Origin: Bryobacteraceae bacterium
GTDB lineage: Bacteria > Acidobacteriota > Terriglobia > Bryobacterales > Bryobacteraceae
Reading direction: 5' to 3'
Assembly: GCA_025055455.1 (NCBI GenBank)
Contig: JANWXD010000003.1
Span: forward strand, 1 to 64,000
Length of the DNA stretch: 64,000 nt
Position numbers and translations under genes: made by a program. The notes beneath the pieces were generated by a model. The model was not told the DNA's origin. It did no database searches and worked only from the letters and a program-made list of their open reading frames with translations. Below are positions 44,428 through 53,764 of the stretch, one piece after another. Within the stretch, counting starts at the first letter, position 1. Every line of letters starts with the position of its first letter.

Positions 44428-45690
44428 TCACTTGACCCAATCGATCAGCTCTGTCCCCGTCAACTCTTCCAGACGCACGAGCGAAAGATGGAAGCTGAGC
44501 ATCTCCTCGTGGTATTTCTCTTCCGACTCGAATACCGTAGTGAAATTCGAAAGCACTGTCAGAAAATCTCCGGCGCCGGTTTCGTAAGATGCGAGCGAAG
44601 ACTCCAACGCCAGGCTCGCCTGCGGGATGACCTCGTCCGCATAGGAGCGCATCAAGCGGTACGAAGTTTGTGCCATTAGGTAGTTCTCCCGGATCTGGAA
44701 CCGGATGGTCTGATCCAGGGCCTGGAAGCTGCGGCGCTCCTCGGATAGTCCGTGAGCTTGTTCGGCCACCTCCGCGCGCTGTTTTCGCCAGAAATACGCC
44801 GGAAGCTTGAAATCCACGCGGACTTGGTACATGTCCGGCATTCGTCCCATGTTGAAGTAACCCGCCGACACAGCATAGTCGGGATAATAGTCTTTCCGCG
44901 CCAGGTTCAGCGCCAACTCCGCCCGCTGGATCCTTTTCTCTTGGCGCGCGAGTAAGGGCGAATGTTCCCGCGCGCGAGCGTAGAGCTCGTCGAGCTGGAC
45001 GCGAAGTTCGCCGGGGAGGATCGCGCCCGGGCGAGGCAGTGGCGCGTCGGGAGGGCGGGCCAGCAGCCAGTTGATTTCCGCCTCGGCGCGGCGCTTTTCC
45101 TGCTCCATCTTTTCGATGCGCGTCTCGAGGATCGAAATTCGGGTGTGCGTTTGGAACAGGTCTGTTTGCGCCGCACGCCCGACCGCGTAGCGGGCCTCCG
45201 CCGCGCGGAGCAACTGGCGCAGCAGCTCGCGGCTTCGCTCCATCACCGCAATGGCTTCATAGCTGTGGTGCAGACGGTGGTAAGCCTGCTTGAGTCGCGA
45301 GAGCACGCTGAGCTGCGCCGCCCGGTAGTCCTGAAAGGCCGCTTCGGCCTCTTTGAAGGCGATATCTCCGCGCAGCTTGCGTTTCCCCGGAAACGGGAAG
45401 TCCTGGCTGATCAGGAAGCCGACGTTGCTGGTCGGCTGGACTCCCAAGCCCGCCAGCGGGAGCGGATTGCCGCTGCTGGCATAGCCCAGCGACACCACCG
45501 GCTCCGGTAAACTGCTGTCGCGGTCCGGCCGTTGACGGACCGCCTCGTAGCGTTTCTGCGCCGCCAAAATCTCGGGGTTGTTGCGTAGCGCCTCCCGGAT
45601 CAAAGGACGCAACAACAGCCGTTCTTCCTGGCCCGGAAGGCGCCAACACCAGACACAAGTGGCCACCAGCGGCAGCAACCAGCGCGTCAC
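44428..45690 (-). CDS. cusC: Outer-membrane efflux protein (TolC/CusC family)
   Basis: The outer-membrane channel of the metal exporter. The 420-residue protein has a signal peptide and two repeats of long amphipathic helices typical of OEP proteins (IREALRNNPEILAAQKRYE opening the first; YARAREHSPLLARQEKRIQ opening the second). No N-terminal lipid-anchor cysteine is evident, unlike E. coli CusC. The GTG start has GGAGG upstream. The next gene, cusB, starts 10 bases after its stop. Confidence 0.9.
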   Translation of the reverse strand: MTRWLLPLVATCVWCWRLPGQEERLLLRPLIREALRNNPEILAAQKRYEAVRQRPDRDSSLPEPVVSLGYASSGNPLPLAGLGVQPTSNVGFLISQDFPFPGKRKLRGDIAFKEAEAAFQDYRAAQLSVLSRLKQAYHRLHHSYEAIAVMERSRELLRQLLRAAEARYAVGRAAQTDLFQTHTRISILETRIEKMEQEKRRAEAEINWLLARPPDAPLPRPGAILPGELRVQLDELYARAREHSPLLARQEKRIQRAELALNLARKDYYPDYAVSAGYFNMGRMPDMYQVRVDFKLPAYFWRKQRAEVAEQAHGLSEERRSFQALDQTIRFQIRENYLMAQTSYRLMRSYADEVIPQASLALESSLASYETGAGDFLTVLSNFTTVFESEEKYHEEMLSFHLSLVRLEELTGTELIDWVK

Positions 45691-45737
45691 GGTTCACCTC
45701 CCGCGAACGGACCGCCTGCCCGGTCCGTCGCCCGGCG

Positions 45738-46109
45738 TCACTTCGATTCGGAGATCTCCCGAATCACAATGCCCCGCATGCCGCCCTTCTGCATCACGAC
45801 GCCCGTGACCTTCACGCGTTTCTCCACATAGGGCAGCAATTTTTCATTCGGGTTCTTGTGATCGAGCGAAAGCGGCAGGTAGAGCAAGCCGCTTGCGTCT
45901 TCCAGCACCGCCAGTGGAATGCCCGCCTTCGCGCAAAGGGTCGCACATTTGGCATGCCCGGCGCCTTTGGCGTCGTGACCGATGTAGCAGGCGGTGTCCA
46001 CGATAACGCCGGTAATGGTTGTCGGCTTTCCGCCGCCTGGGCCTCCGGCAACTAGAGCCATGCTCGGCGCCAAGCTGGCGAGGACGATACGAGCAAGTCT
46101 CGACTTCAT
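45738..46109 (-). CDS. Small exported Cys/His protein in the cus operon
   Basis: A 123-residue protein with a signal peptide (RLARIVLASLAPSMALVAG). The mature part starts with a strand-rich TITGVIVDTACYIGH and carries C, H, H, C and C in the stretch CYIGHDAKGAGHAKCATLC, a plausible metal or redox site. The C-terminal KRVKVTGVVMQKGGMRGIVI looks like the end of an OB-like barrel. Similar small proteins occur in Acidobacteria, but I know of no function. Its place just before cusC suggests a periplasmic metal-handling role, comparable in position to CusF but unrelated in sequence. GGAGG seven bases upstream supports ATG 46109. Confidence 0.7.
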   Translation of the reverse strand: MKSRLARIVLASLAPSMALVAGGPGGGKPTTITGVIVDTACYIGHDAKGAGHAKCATLCAKAGIPLAVLEDASGLLYLPLSLDHKNPNEKLLPYVEKRVKVTGVVMQKGGMRGIVIREISESK

Positions 46110-46218
46110 CTCCAATCCTCCTTCTGCTTACGTGGCTTCCCTCTCCTTGGCCGGCCACGGCTTCAGGCCGCAGCGCAGCCGGACACGAGCGACACGCGCC
46201 AGGACGGCTCGCGGAGGA

Positions 46219-46587
46219 TCAGATCAGAAGAACGAGGTTCCGCAGGTAAGGCTTGGGTGGGGATCCCGAAACCGGGTGATTTTCTAACCGGTCCGCTCTC
46301 GCCGCCGCAGAGAGACTGCTGGATGCGGAAACTTCGACGCGCGCCAAGGCGGGTGGAGGGACGGCCCGCAGCGACCCAGCATCCTTGAGCGGATAGTCGC
46401 TCGTGACGCGCAAGTCTTCGGGACAGCGGGAAGGCGCTTGCGAATCGCCACAATGGCCGGCAGGGGGCGGACAGCAGCCGTGTCTCTGTTCCCCCGAAAC
46501 GTCATAGGTCGGACACCAGACACACGGGGCGGTGAGCCCGGCTGCCAGCGCTGCCGCAGCCACTGCGATGGCGAGGGCGGACTTCAC
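46219..46587 (-). CDS. Cys-rich exported small protein, first gene of the cus operon
   Basis: A 122-residue protein. The signal peptide (ALAIAVAAAALAAGLTAP) is followed at once by a Cys/His cluster: CVWCPTYDVSGEQRHGCCPP and then CGDSQAPSRCPED. The remaining 70 residues are hydrophilic and low in conserved features. The cluster and the position upstream of a Cus-type exporter suggest a periplasmic metal-binding protein; this is inference. The GTG start lacks a Shine-Dalgarno but is six bases after a TATGCT. A gap of 109 bases separates it from the next gene. Confidence 0.6.
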   Translation of the reverse strand: MKSALAIAVAAAALAAGLTAPCVWCPTYDVSGEQRHGCCPPPAGHCGDSQAPSRCPEDLRVTSDYPLKDAGSLRAVPPPALARVEVSASSSLSAAARADRLENHPVSGSPPKPYLRNLVLLI

Positions 46588-46593
46588 GTGAGT

Positions 46594-46599
46594 AGCATA
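46594..46599 (-). promoter_or_regulatory. -10 element of a probable leaderless cus operon transcript
   Basis: TATGCT on the minus strand ends six bases before the GTG at 46587, with no ribosome-binding site. It may be the promoter of the whole efflux operon. Confidence 0.45.
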
Positions 46600-46646
46600 A
46601 CATAGGCGCTCGCCGGCGGGCGAGAATAAAGACGAAGGACGCGGGA

Positions 46647-48740
46647 ATGAGCTCCCAGCCTGTGGAAGGCATCCCCCACCGCTTCTTCCAGTTGTCCACG
46701 GTGGCTCTCGCGGCCACCGGTTTTGTCGCACTGGCCGGGTCAGGGCAGTTCCGCTTGCCGGAGACCGTGATTGTCGGATCCGCATTGTTGCTGGCCTTTC
46801 TGCGCTCTCTGGGTTGGATCCGCTTCCAGCTCCCGACGGCGATCGCGACCGGCGCTGCGGCCGCGGTGTTCGCCTGGGCCGCCTGGGAACGCTTCCTCGG
46901 CGCCGGCGAACCCGCTCTGCCGCTGACTCGGTTGGTGGCCTTTCTGGCCGCGGTGCAACTGCTGGCGGCCTCCGGCGCGCGCGATTACGTGTTCGTGAAG
47001 ATCCTGGCGCTGCTTCAATTGTTTCTGGCGGCCGTGGTTTCCGCCAGCTTCAACTTCTTTGCCTACCTGGCCGTGTTCGTGTTCTTCAGCGTGGCCTCGT
47101 TGGCCGGCGGAGAAATTTACCGCTGCTCGCGCCAAGGATGGCTGGTGGCTCACGGTGGGCTTTCGCGGTTGGTCCTTCATCTGTCGGCATTCAGCCTCGT
47201 GGCGAGCCTGGCCATCCTCGCGCTGACGGTTTGCTTCTTCCTGGTGTTGCCTCGCACGGCTGGTGCGGCGTTTCGCCGCCTCGTCAACGAGCGGGCCGTG
47301 CTCGCTGGATTCTCCGAGGACGTGCGTCTCGGACAGATCGGAGAGATCTTGCAGCGTTCCACCCCTGTGATGCGCATCCGCGTTCACGAAGGACGCCTGC
47401 CGGATCCGCTCCGCCTGCGAGGTGCTGCGCTGGTGCGCTTCGACGGCTGGCGCTGGTTCACGCCGCCGGCTGCGGGTGGCTTCGTTCCGTTCCAGAGCGG
47501 CCGCGCCGTTCTCGCCACCGACGAGCAGCGCCGTCGGGCGGGCCCGCGCGTACTCTACGAAGTACACTCGCTGCCTACCTTGGCCGGGGTGCTCTTCGTG
47601 GCGGGCGCACCGGAAGTGCTCTGGATGGATGCGCCGGGCCTTTGGCGCACGCCCGTGGGAACGCTGCGCGTGGCCCCCCGACTGAGCTCGACGCTTCGCT
47701 ACGCCGTGCACAGCTTCCTGGGCGAACCCGGACCGGCCGCCGCCGCATCTCCGGATCACCTACAGCTGCCACGGCTGGACCCTCGCATCGAACGTCTAGC
47801 TAGAGACATCACCCGCGGAGTGGACACCGACGAAGCAAAAGCGCGCGCCCTCGAGACGTACTTGCGAACGCGCTATCAGTACGCGCTCGAACTGCCCGAG
47901 CAGAAGTCTGGGGATCCCTTGGCCGATTTTCTGTTCCGGCGGCGCAAGGGGCACTGCGAGTACTTCGCCTCGGCGATGGCCGTCATGCTCCGCACGCTGG
48001 GCATCCCGTCCCGCGTCGTGACCGGGTTCTATTCTGCCGCCTACAACCCCGGGAGCGAATGGCACATCGTGCGCTCTTCGGATGCGCATAGCTGGGTGGA
48101 AGCCTGGATCCCGGAGCGTGGCTGGGTGACGTTTGACCCGACGCCGGCGGCGCCGTCCAGACGGGCCTCGGCGCTGTGGGCGCGCCTGAGCTTCTATTTG
48201 GACGCGGCGGAGATGTTCTGGCAGGAGTGGGTGGTGGGATATGACCGCGACCGCCAGCTCCTGCTCGCCGCGCTCATGGGAAACTCCGGCCGCAGCCTGG
48301 GCTCGCGCTGGCTGGAGCCCGTGGCGGTGCGCCTTGCCGTCTGGCGGGCGAACGCCCGAGAATGGACCGGGCGGTACGGGCTGGCCACGATTGCGTTGCT
48401 GGCCATCGCCGGCTTGACTTTCTGGGCCGCTCCTCGCATCCGCCGGCGCTGGAAAGCCTGGCGTCAGGTCGAGCGCGCCCGGAGGGGCCAAGCTGACGCC
48501 TCGGATGCCACCTTGCTGTACGGGCGCCTGCTGGAAATCCTGGACCGCCGCGGATTTCGTCGGCCCGGTTGGCTCACCCCAAGAGAATTTGCGGCCACCC
48601 TGCCGTCCGGGGCGATTCGGCGGGTAGTGGACGAATTTACGGCTCTCTACTACGCTCTTCGCTTCGGCGCGCGTCAGGACGTAGCCCCGCGGCTTGCGGC
48701 CCTGCTCGAAGAGCTCGACGGCACGCTGGGGTCGAGGTAA
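46647..48740 (+). CDS. TgpA-like transmembrane transglutaminase
   Basis: A 697-residue membrane protein of the DUF3488 plus transglutaminase-core type. The N-terminal third has about six hydrophobic helices, followed by a periplasmic region. The transglutaminase/cysteine-protease triad is visible as KGHCEYFASAMAVMLRTLGIP (Cys), DAHSWVEAWIPERGWVTFDP (His and Asp). A further helix (TIALLAIAGLTFWAAP) leads to a cytoplasmic C-terminal domain (DUF4129-like). Homologues such as Pseudomonas TgpA act on envelope components, but the substrate is not known. It is divergent from the cus operon. Confidence 0.9.
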   Translation: MSSQPVEGIPHRFFQLSTVALAATGFVALAGSGQFRLPETVIVGSALLLAFLRSLGWIRFQLPTAIATGAAAAVFAWAAWERFLGAGEPALPLTRLVAFLAAVQLLAASGARDYVFVKILALLQLFLAAVVSASFNFFAYLAVFVFFSVASLAGGEIYRCSRQGWLVAHGGLSRLVLHLSAFSLVASLAILALTVCFFLVLPRTAGAAFRRLVNERAVLAGFSEDVRLGQIGEILQRSTPVMRIRVHEGRLPDPLRLRGAALVRFDGWRWFTPPAAGGFVPFQSGRAVLATDEQRRRAGPRVLYEVHSLPTLAGVLFVAGAPEVLWMDAPGLWRTPVGTLRVAPRLSSTLRYAVHSFLGEPGPAAAASPDHLQLPRLDPRIERLARDITRGVDTDEAKARALETYLRTRYQYALELPEQKSGDPLADFLFRRRKGHCEYFASAMAVMLRTLGIPSRVVTGFYSAAYNPGSEWHIVRSSDAHSWVEAWIPERGWVTFDPTPAAPSRRASALWARLSFYLDAAEMFWQEWVVGYDRDRQLLLAALMGNSGRSLGSRWLEPVAVRLAVWRANAREWTGRYGLATIALLAIAGLTFWAAPRIRRRWKAWRQVERARRGQADASDATLLYGRLLEILDRRGFRRPGWLTPREFAATLPSGAIRRVVDEFTALYYALRFGARQDVAPRLAALLEELDGTLGSR

Positions 48741-48968
48741 GCGTCCTCGAAATGCCGGGTTGCCGCCCGGCGGATCCGGTGATTCCGCTGTGGACCCCGT
48801 GTGTGCTCGAGGGGGCACATCTCGGCGCGCCGGCTTCGTTCAGGCGGATCAACGCCCGTGAAGGCGGTGCCACTGTCGCCTCGAAGTCGCGCGACGCCAC
48901 CCCTCTCCCTAACCGGGATGTCGCGCAGGCCACGATCCGTTTGCGAAGTTGGAGCGGACTCTTGTCTC

Positions 48969-48996
48969 TTGCCACCGCCGCCGCAGGCAGTATACT
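48969..48996 (+). promoter_or_regulatory. Promoter of the DUF1080 gene
   Basis: TTGCCA (48969-48974), a 16-base spacer and TATACT (48991-48996), followed by GGAAGG and ATG 49008. The preceding 230 bases after the transglutaminase gene show no gene. Confidence 0.5.
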
Positions 48997-49007
48997 ACGG
49001 AAGGTTT

Positions 49008-49964
49008 ATGCGGAACGCGATGTTTCTCGGGCTTGTGTTGTCGTGCGCGGTGCCGGCCGGCGTCGAGGAATTCAACGGCCGATGGAACATCGCCGTGTTC
49101 GGCGAAGCACGCAGCCGTGCCTGGTGGCTCGAGGTCAAGGGCGCCGGGACGGCGGCGCCGGAGGGCTGGTTCGTCGGCGCACCGGGGGGCGGCTTGGACC
49201 GGATTCCGAATCTCGAGATTCGCGACGGCGAGCTCTCCTTCAGTTTCGAGCGCGCCTTCCGCGTGGCGCTGGACCGGCCGCCGGTCGAAGCGAAGGGCGT
49301 CTGGCGCGCGCGGCTGAAAGACGGCCGCCTCGAAGGGACGTTCGAGCTGGAGGGGCACGACGTTCCACCGCTGAAATGGATCGGGATGCGCGCCCCGGTC
49401 ATGACCGACCGCGACGACGGCACTTGGCGGGAGGGAAAGCCCGTGGAGCTGTTCAACGGCAAGGACCTGTCCAACTGGCTGCCCATGATTCCAGGCCGTG
49501 AACTGGGCTGGACCGTGCGCGATGGAATCATGGTGAACGTGGAGGGCGCTAATAACCTTGTCTCGAAGGAGAGATTCTGGAACTTCAAGCTACATGCTGA
49601 ATTCCGCCTGGGCCCCCGCAGCAACAGCGGCATCGGACTCCGCGGCCGCTACGAAGTGCAGATCCTGGACGACTACGGCCGGTCGCCGAGCAAACACACC
49701 AACGGGGCCATTTACAGCCGCATCGCGCCCTCCGAGAACGCCAGCCGCCCGCCGGGGGAGTGGCAGACCTTCGACGTGACTCTGATCGGACGGCAGGTCA
49801 CGGTGGTGGTCAACGGGCGCAAAGTGATCGACCGCCAGGAGATCGAGGGCCTCACCGCTATGGCGCACGATCCGAACGAAGCAGAACCCGGTCCGATCAG
49901 CTTGCAAGGGGACCACGGCGTGGTCGAGTTCCGCAAAATTACCGTCACGCCCCTGGTGCGTTGA
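49008..49964 (+). CDS. Exported DUF1080 (3-keto-disaccharide hydrolase-like) protein
   Basis: A 318-residue protein with a signal peptide (MFLGLVLSCAVPAG). An N-terminal beta-rich region (residues about 20-140: EFNGRWNIAVFGEARSRAWW) precedes the DUF1080 domain, recognisable from PVELFNGKDLSNWLPM, WTVRDGIMVN, HAEFRLGPRSNSGIGLRGRY, YEVQILDDYG and PGEWQTFDVTLIG. DUF1080 domains have a concanavalin-like jelly roll; some members hydrolyse 3-keto-glycosides. The extra N-terminal domain is unassigned. No partner oxidoreductase gene is nearby. Confidence 0.85.
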   Translation: MRNAMFLGLVLSCAVPAGVEEFNGRWNIAVFGEARSRAWWLEVKGAGTAAPEGWFVGAPGGGLDRIPNLEIRDGELSFSFERAFRVALDRPPVEAKGVWRARLKDGRLEGTFELEGHDVPPLKWIGMRAPVMTDRDDGTWREGKPVELFNGKDLSNWLPMIPGRELGWTVRDGIMVNVEGANNLVSKERFWNFKLHAEFRLGPRSNSGIGLRGRYEVQILDDYGRSPSKHTNGAIYSRIAPSENASRPPGEWQTFDVTLIGRQVTVVVNGRKVIDRQEIEGLTAMAHDPNEAEPGPISLQGDHGVVEFRKITVTPLVR

Positions 49965-50158
49965 GTCACGGTTGCGCGCAGATCCGCCCGACCCGCGATG
50001 CGGAGCGAGGGTGGTTCGCATTCCGCGCGGGTGGAAAGGCGCCGACATGCTCGGCGTCACATTGAGTGCCCCCGAGAGGCGCCAATGTGCGGGCGTTACG
50101 CTCCTGAAAAAAGGCCGAAGAACTGCTTTTCTAGCCGCAAGCCGTCACCGGGCCCAAG

Positions 50159-53100
50159 TCAAAACTCGAGCCGCAACGACACCTGGCCCGTGCGCCCGCC
50201 GCCGAAGTCCACGCCGCGCGCGCTCGTGATGCGGCCGAAGTTCGTATCGGCGATGTTCAGATTGGGGTCCGCCAGGTTGGTCCAGTTCGGCAGATTGGTG
50301 AAGCTGCCCTCCAAACGCAGATCCAGCCCCTCGCGCAAGGAGAACCTCTTGCTGAGCGCGGCGTTCAGTGCAAACGTTCCCGGACCCGTCAGGATGCCCA
50401 CGCCGGAATTTCCGAAGCGTCCGATCGGCGCCGGATCGCGGCCTGGCACGGCCCCGACGTTGCAATTGAACTGCAGCGCTCCTGGAGTTCGTCCTGGGCA
50501 CAGGAAAGCGTTGCGGTCGAGCCAGCGCTCTCGCGTGGGGTTGTCCAGTGCGCCACTGCCGATCCGGTCCGGCCGCTGCGCGCCCCGCGTCGGAGCGCCG
50601 GTTCCGGAAGGATCTCCGCTGCCGCTGAAGACCGGCGTCAGATAGGGTCCGCTTTGCAGCGTGAGGATGCCGGAGAGCTGCCAGCCGCCGAGCACTGCAT
50701 CCGCCAACCGCCCTGCACCCGACAGCCACCGCCGGCCTTTGCCGAACGGCAGTTGCCAAACGAAGGTGTTCAAGAAGCGGTGGCGGCGCGTGGCGTAGAC
50801 GTTGCCGCGGTCCGCGCGGCGATCGAGGGAATTGGTCACACGTCCGCCGCCCGTTTCTCCTGCAAAGCCCGAAGGCGCTGGGCCCGCATTGTCCGCCAAG
50901 TTTTTCGCCAGCGTGTAGGCCAGGCCGTAGGTCAGACCCTGGGCGAAGCGGCGGTTCACCTCCACCTGAAGGGAGTTGTACAGGGCGTTGCCTCCCGGAG
51001 CGCGCGTGAAAATCAGGCCCCAGTTCGGAAAGGGACGTTCCAGCCGGGAACGCTCGGAGAAAAATCGCGTAGAGGGCGCCATCATGTTGATGTCGGGAGC
51101 CCAAGGCAACTGGTACGACCGGTTGCCGATGTAGGAAACGCGCAAACCTGTGTTGGCCGTCAGCTCGCGATCCACCGTCAGCCCCCACTGGAGCATCTGC
51201 GGGGGCTTGAAGAAAATTTCGTTCGCCGTGCGGAACTCGAAGGTGCCGAGCGAGCCACCCCGCACGCCGCTGCCGGGCGTGCGCGTCTCCGGCAGTACGA
51301 AAATCGGACGCCCGTCGGGGCCGATGTTGTTGAACAGCCGCACGTCGGTCTGCACCGTGCCCGTGAGCGAGAAAAAGACGGAGCCCAGCAGCAGCATGTT
51401 GTAGAGTCCGGCGCTGCCCCGCACCGTGGTTTTCGGGTTCAGACGGTAAGCGAACCCCAGGCGCGGGAGAAACTCGGTCTTGTAAGTCTTGCGCAGGCCT
51501 TCCGGGAGTCCCACTTCCCGGGCGGTGACGAACGGCGTGCAGCCGATCCCGTCAATGTCGGGTCCGGGACATGCGTTGACCGAAAGCAGCGCCCCTGGGG
51601 CCACGAACTGTCGCGCCCTCGGGTCCGACATCAGCACCACTCGGCCAGTACGCGGAATGCGCGGGTCGAAGTTCGCGATGTTGAGTCCCGCATCCGTGAA
51701 TCCGGGCTGCAGCTCGTACCGCACGCCGATGTCCACGGTGAGCTTGCTGCTCACGCGAATCGTGTCCTGCGCGTAGGCCTTGTAGTGGGTGGCGCGCCCG
51801 TCGTTGTCGCGTGTCACCACCGCAATGCTCGTGCGGGAAGGGACACCGAGCAGGAAATCCGCGAACGGATCGCCGCTGAAGGCGCCCGTGAAGAAATAGT
51901 CGCCGTAATTGTTTCCCGTGGTGAAGCCCAAGTCGCTCACGCTTTGCAATTTGCGCAGCTCGAAGCCGAACTTGAAGGTGTGGGCGCCCCGCACCCAGGT
52001 GACATTGTCGAGGACCTGGTTAGTGACGGAAAAGGTGAATCCGGGCCGGCTCTTGGCAAAGCTAGTGTACAGATCGATGCTGAAATTCGGCAACCCGTTG
52101 AAGAAGATGTCGCGCGGGATATCCCTCAGGTTCAACGAATTCGTGAACGCGCGGCCGTCGAAGGGGAAAACCCGCGAAGAGTCGGAACGGACGTGACCGA
52201 AACGGAATTCATTCAATACGTTCGGGCGAACGGAGTAAGTCCAAGACGCGGTGCCTTGCCAAAACTTATTGGCCACAGTATCACTGGGCAGCAACAAGTT
52301 ATTCGGGCTCAATATGGGGTTGTTCTTGTAGAAAATCCGCGCGAAGATGGCATGTTTGTCGCCGAGGTACTGGTCGGCGCGGCCTTCGTATTGGTCCGAG
52401 TCGACGTCCGTCGCCCGGTTGTCCCGGTAATTGCCGCTGGCCCTTCGGTCGCCGGAGCCCGTGTTCGGAAGGGGGTAAAAGGGTAAGACCGCCTTGGCCA
52501 CGGGATGGATCCGGTCGGCGGGAATCAGGTTCCCGGGAAACGGCTGGCCAGTGAAGGGATCTCGGATCGTGACGCCTTCCCGGTTGAAATCGCCGTTGCG
52601 CACGAACTGCGTCGGCACGGTGTTCTGGATCGTGCCTTGTCGCGGGAAGCGCATCGACTCCCAGACGAAGTAGAAAAACGTCCGGTCCCGGCCGTCGTAG
52701 AGCTTGGGCAGGTAAACCGGCCCGCCGAGCGTGGCGCCGAAGGTGTTTCCGACTTTGCTCGGCAAGGTCGTCTGGCCGAAACTGCGGGCGTCCAGGGCGC
52801 GGTTTTGGTGGTACCAGAACAGCGCGCCGTGGGCTTGGTTGGTTCCGCTCTTGGAAATCACGGTGATGTCGCCCGGCTGGCCGTACTCCGCCGTATTGCC
52901 CGCGCCTTGTACGCGCAACTCACCGATGGACTCGACGGAAGGGAACAGGTCGCGGTTGGGAGTGTTGTTTCGAACCTGCGTGATCGAAATGCCGTCCACC
53001 GTGGTTTCCAGTTGCGCCGGCAGGCCGCCTTGCACGGAGAGGTTCAGGCCGTTGTCCGCCTGCACTCCCGGAAGCACCTGAAGCATGGCGTACGGACTGG

Positions 53101-53557
53101 TGCTGCCCGCGCCGCGGACGTTGGTGGGCAGGTTCAACACTTTCTCCAGGGTCAGCGTCGAAGCGATGGCGGGCGTGTCGGTGGCGATGACGCCCGCCGC
53201 CGTAGAAACTTCGATGGACTGAGCGAGGTCGCCGACCTCGAGCGTGGCGTCTACGCGCAAGCGGCCACGGGCCGCTAGCTCCAGTCCCGACGCCGTGAAC
53301 GTCTTGAAGCCCGGCGCCGCCACCGTCACCTGGTAGGGGCCCGGCAATACGTTCTGGAATTCGTAGCTGCCGTTGTCGGCGGTTTTCGTCTCGCGGCTGA
53401 TATTTTGAGCCGTGTGAGTGATGCGCACTGTGGCGTCGCGAATCACGGCCCCGGTCGGATCCCGCACGTCACCTAAGATCACCCCGAACGTTGACTGTCC
53501 GCTGGCCGCCCCGGCCGCCAGCAACACCAATGGCGCCAGAAACCCCCTCCCATGCAT
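50159..53557 (-). CDS. Oar-like TonB-dependent outer-membrane protein, intact
   Basis: A 1132-residue outer-membrane beta-barrel in one open frame. It has a signal peptide (FLAPLVLLAAGAASGQS), a carboxypeptidase-regulatory-like domain (ILGDVRDPTGAVIRDATVRI, GPYQVTVAAPGFKTFTA), a plug (VLNLPTNVRGAGSTSPYAML, GDITVISKSGTNQAHGALFW), and a long barrel ending in a C-terminal phenylalanine (TGQVSLRLEF) expected of BAM substrates. A full GAGGAGG sits nine bases before ATG 53557. It is a distant paralogue of the two frameshifted genes. It is divergent from the glutamine-synthetase-like gene. Confidence 0.9.
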   Translation of the reverse strand: MHGRGFLAPLVLLAAGAASGQSTFGVILGDVRDPTGAVIRDATVRITHTAQNISRETKTADNGSYEFQNVLPGPYQVTVAAPGFKTFTASGLELAARGRLRVDATLEVGDLAQSIEVSTAAGVIATDTPAIASTLTLEKVLNLPTNVRGAGSTSPYAMLQVLPGVQADNGLNLSVQGGLPAQLETTVDGISITQVRNNTPNRDLFPSVESIGELRVQGAGNTAEYGQPGDITVISKSGTNQAHGALFWYHQNRALDARSFGQTTLPSKVGNTFGATLGGPVYLPKLYDGRDRTFFYFVWESMRFPRQGTIQNTVPTQFVRNGDFNREGVTIRDPFTGQPFPGNLIPADRIHPVAKAVLPFYPLPNTGSGDRRASGNYRDNRATDVDSDQYEGRADQYLGDKHAIFARIFYKNNPILSPNNLLLPSDTVANKFWQGTASWTYSVRPNVLNEFRFGHVRSDSSRVFPFDGRAFTNSLNLRDIPRDIFFNGLPNFSIDLYTSFAKSRPGFTFSVTNQVLDNVTWVRGAHTFKFGFELRKLQSVSDLGFTTGNNYGDYFFTGAFSGDPFADFLLGVPSRTSIAVVTRDNDGRATHYKAYAQDTIRVSSKLTVDIGVRYELQPGFTDAGLNIANFDPRIPRTGRVVLMSDPRARQFVAPGALLSVNACPGPDIDGIGCTPFVTAREVGLPEGLRKTYKTEFLPRLGFAYRLNPKTTVRGSAGLYNMLLLGSVFFSLTGTVQTDVRLFNNIGPDGRPIFVLPETRTPGSGVRGGSLGTFEFRTANEIFFKPPQMLQWGLTVDRELTANTGLRVSYIGNRSYQLPWAPDINMMAPSTRFFSERSRLERPFPNWGLIFTRAPGGNALYNSLQVEVNRRFAQGLTYGLAYTLAKNLADNAGPAPSGFAGETGGGRVTNSLDRRADRGNVYATRRHRFLNTFVWQLPFGKGRRWLSGAGRLADAVLGGWQLSGILTLQSGPYLTPVFSGSGDPSGTGAPTRGAQRPDRIGSGALDNPTRERWLDRNAFLCPGRTPGALQFNCNVGAVPGRDPAPIGRFGNSGVGILTGPGTFALNAALSKRFSLREGLDLRLEGSFTNLPNWTNLADPNLNIADTNFGRITSARGVDFGGGRTGQVSLRLEF

Positions 53558-53764
53558 GTTTGTTTGCCTCCTCTCGACCAACGCCCCGGCGGGCGTTTCG
53601 CCAAGTCTACCTCAGCGGCGCTAAAGGGCGCAATCCGCGCCCGCCAGAACCGACAGCCTATCGTCTTCGGGTAACAACTTGATTGACAGTTTCGTGAATT
53701 TTCGCACCTAAGCCCTCGCTGCGGTTCCGAACTGGTAGAACAGTACGGAGGGAATAGGAGGCAA

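Noticed and set aside
50085-50135. Possible start of a SRAP/YedK protein (MCGRY)
   Set aside because: Only five residues match and no downstream similarity is present, so it is probably chance.
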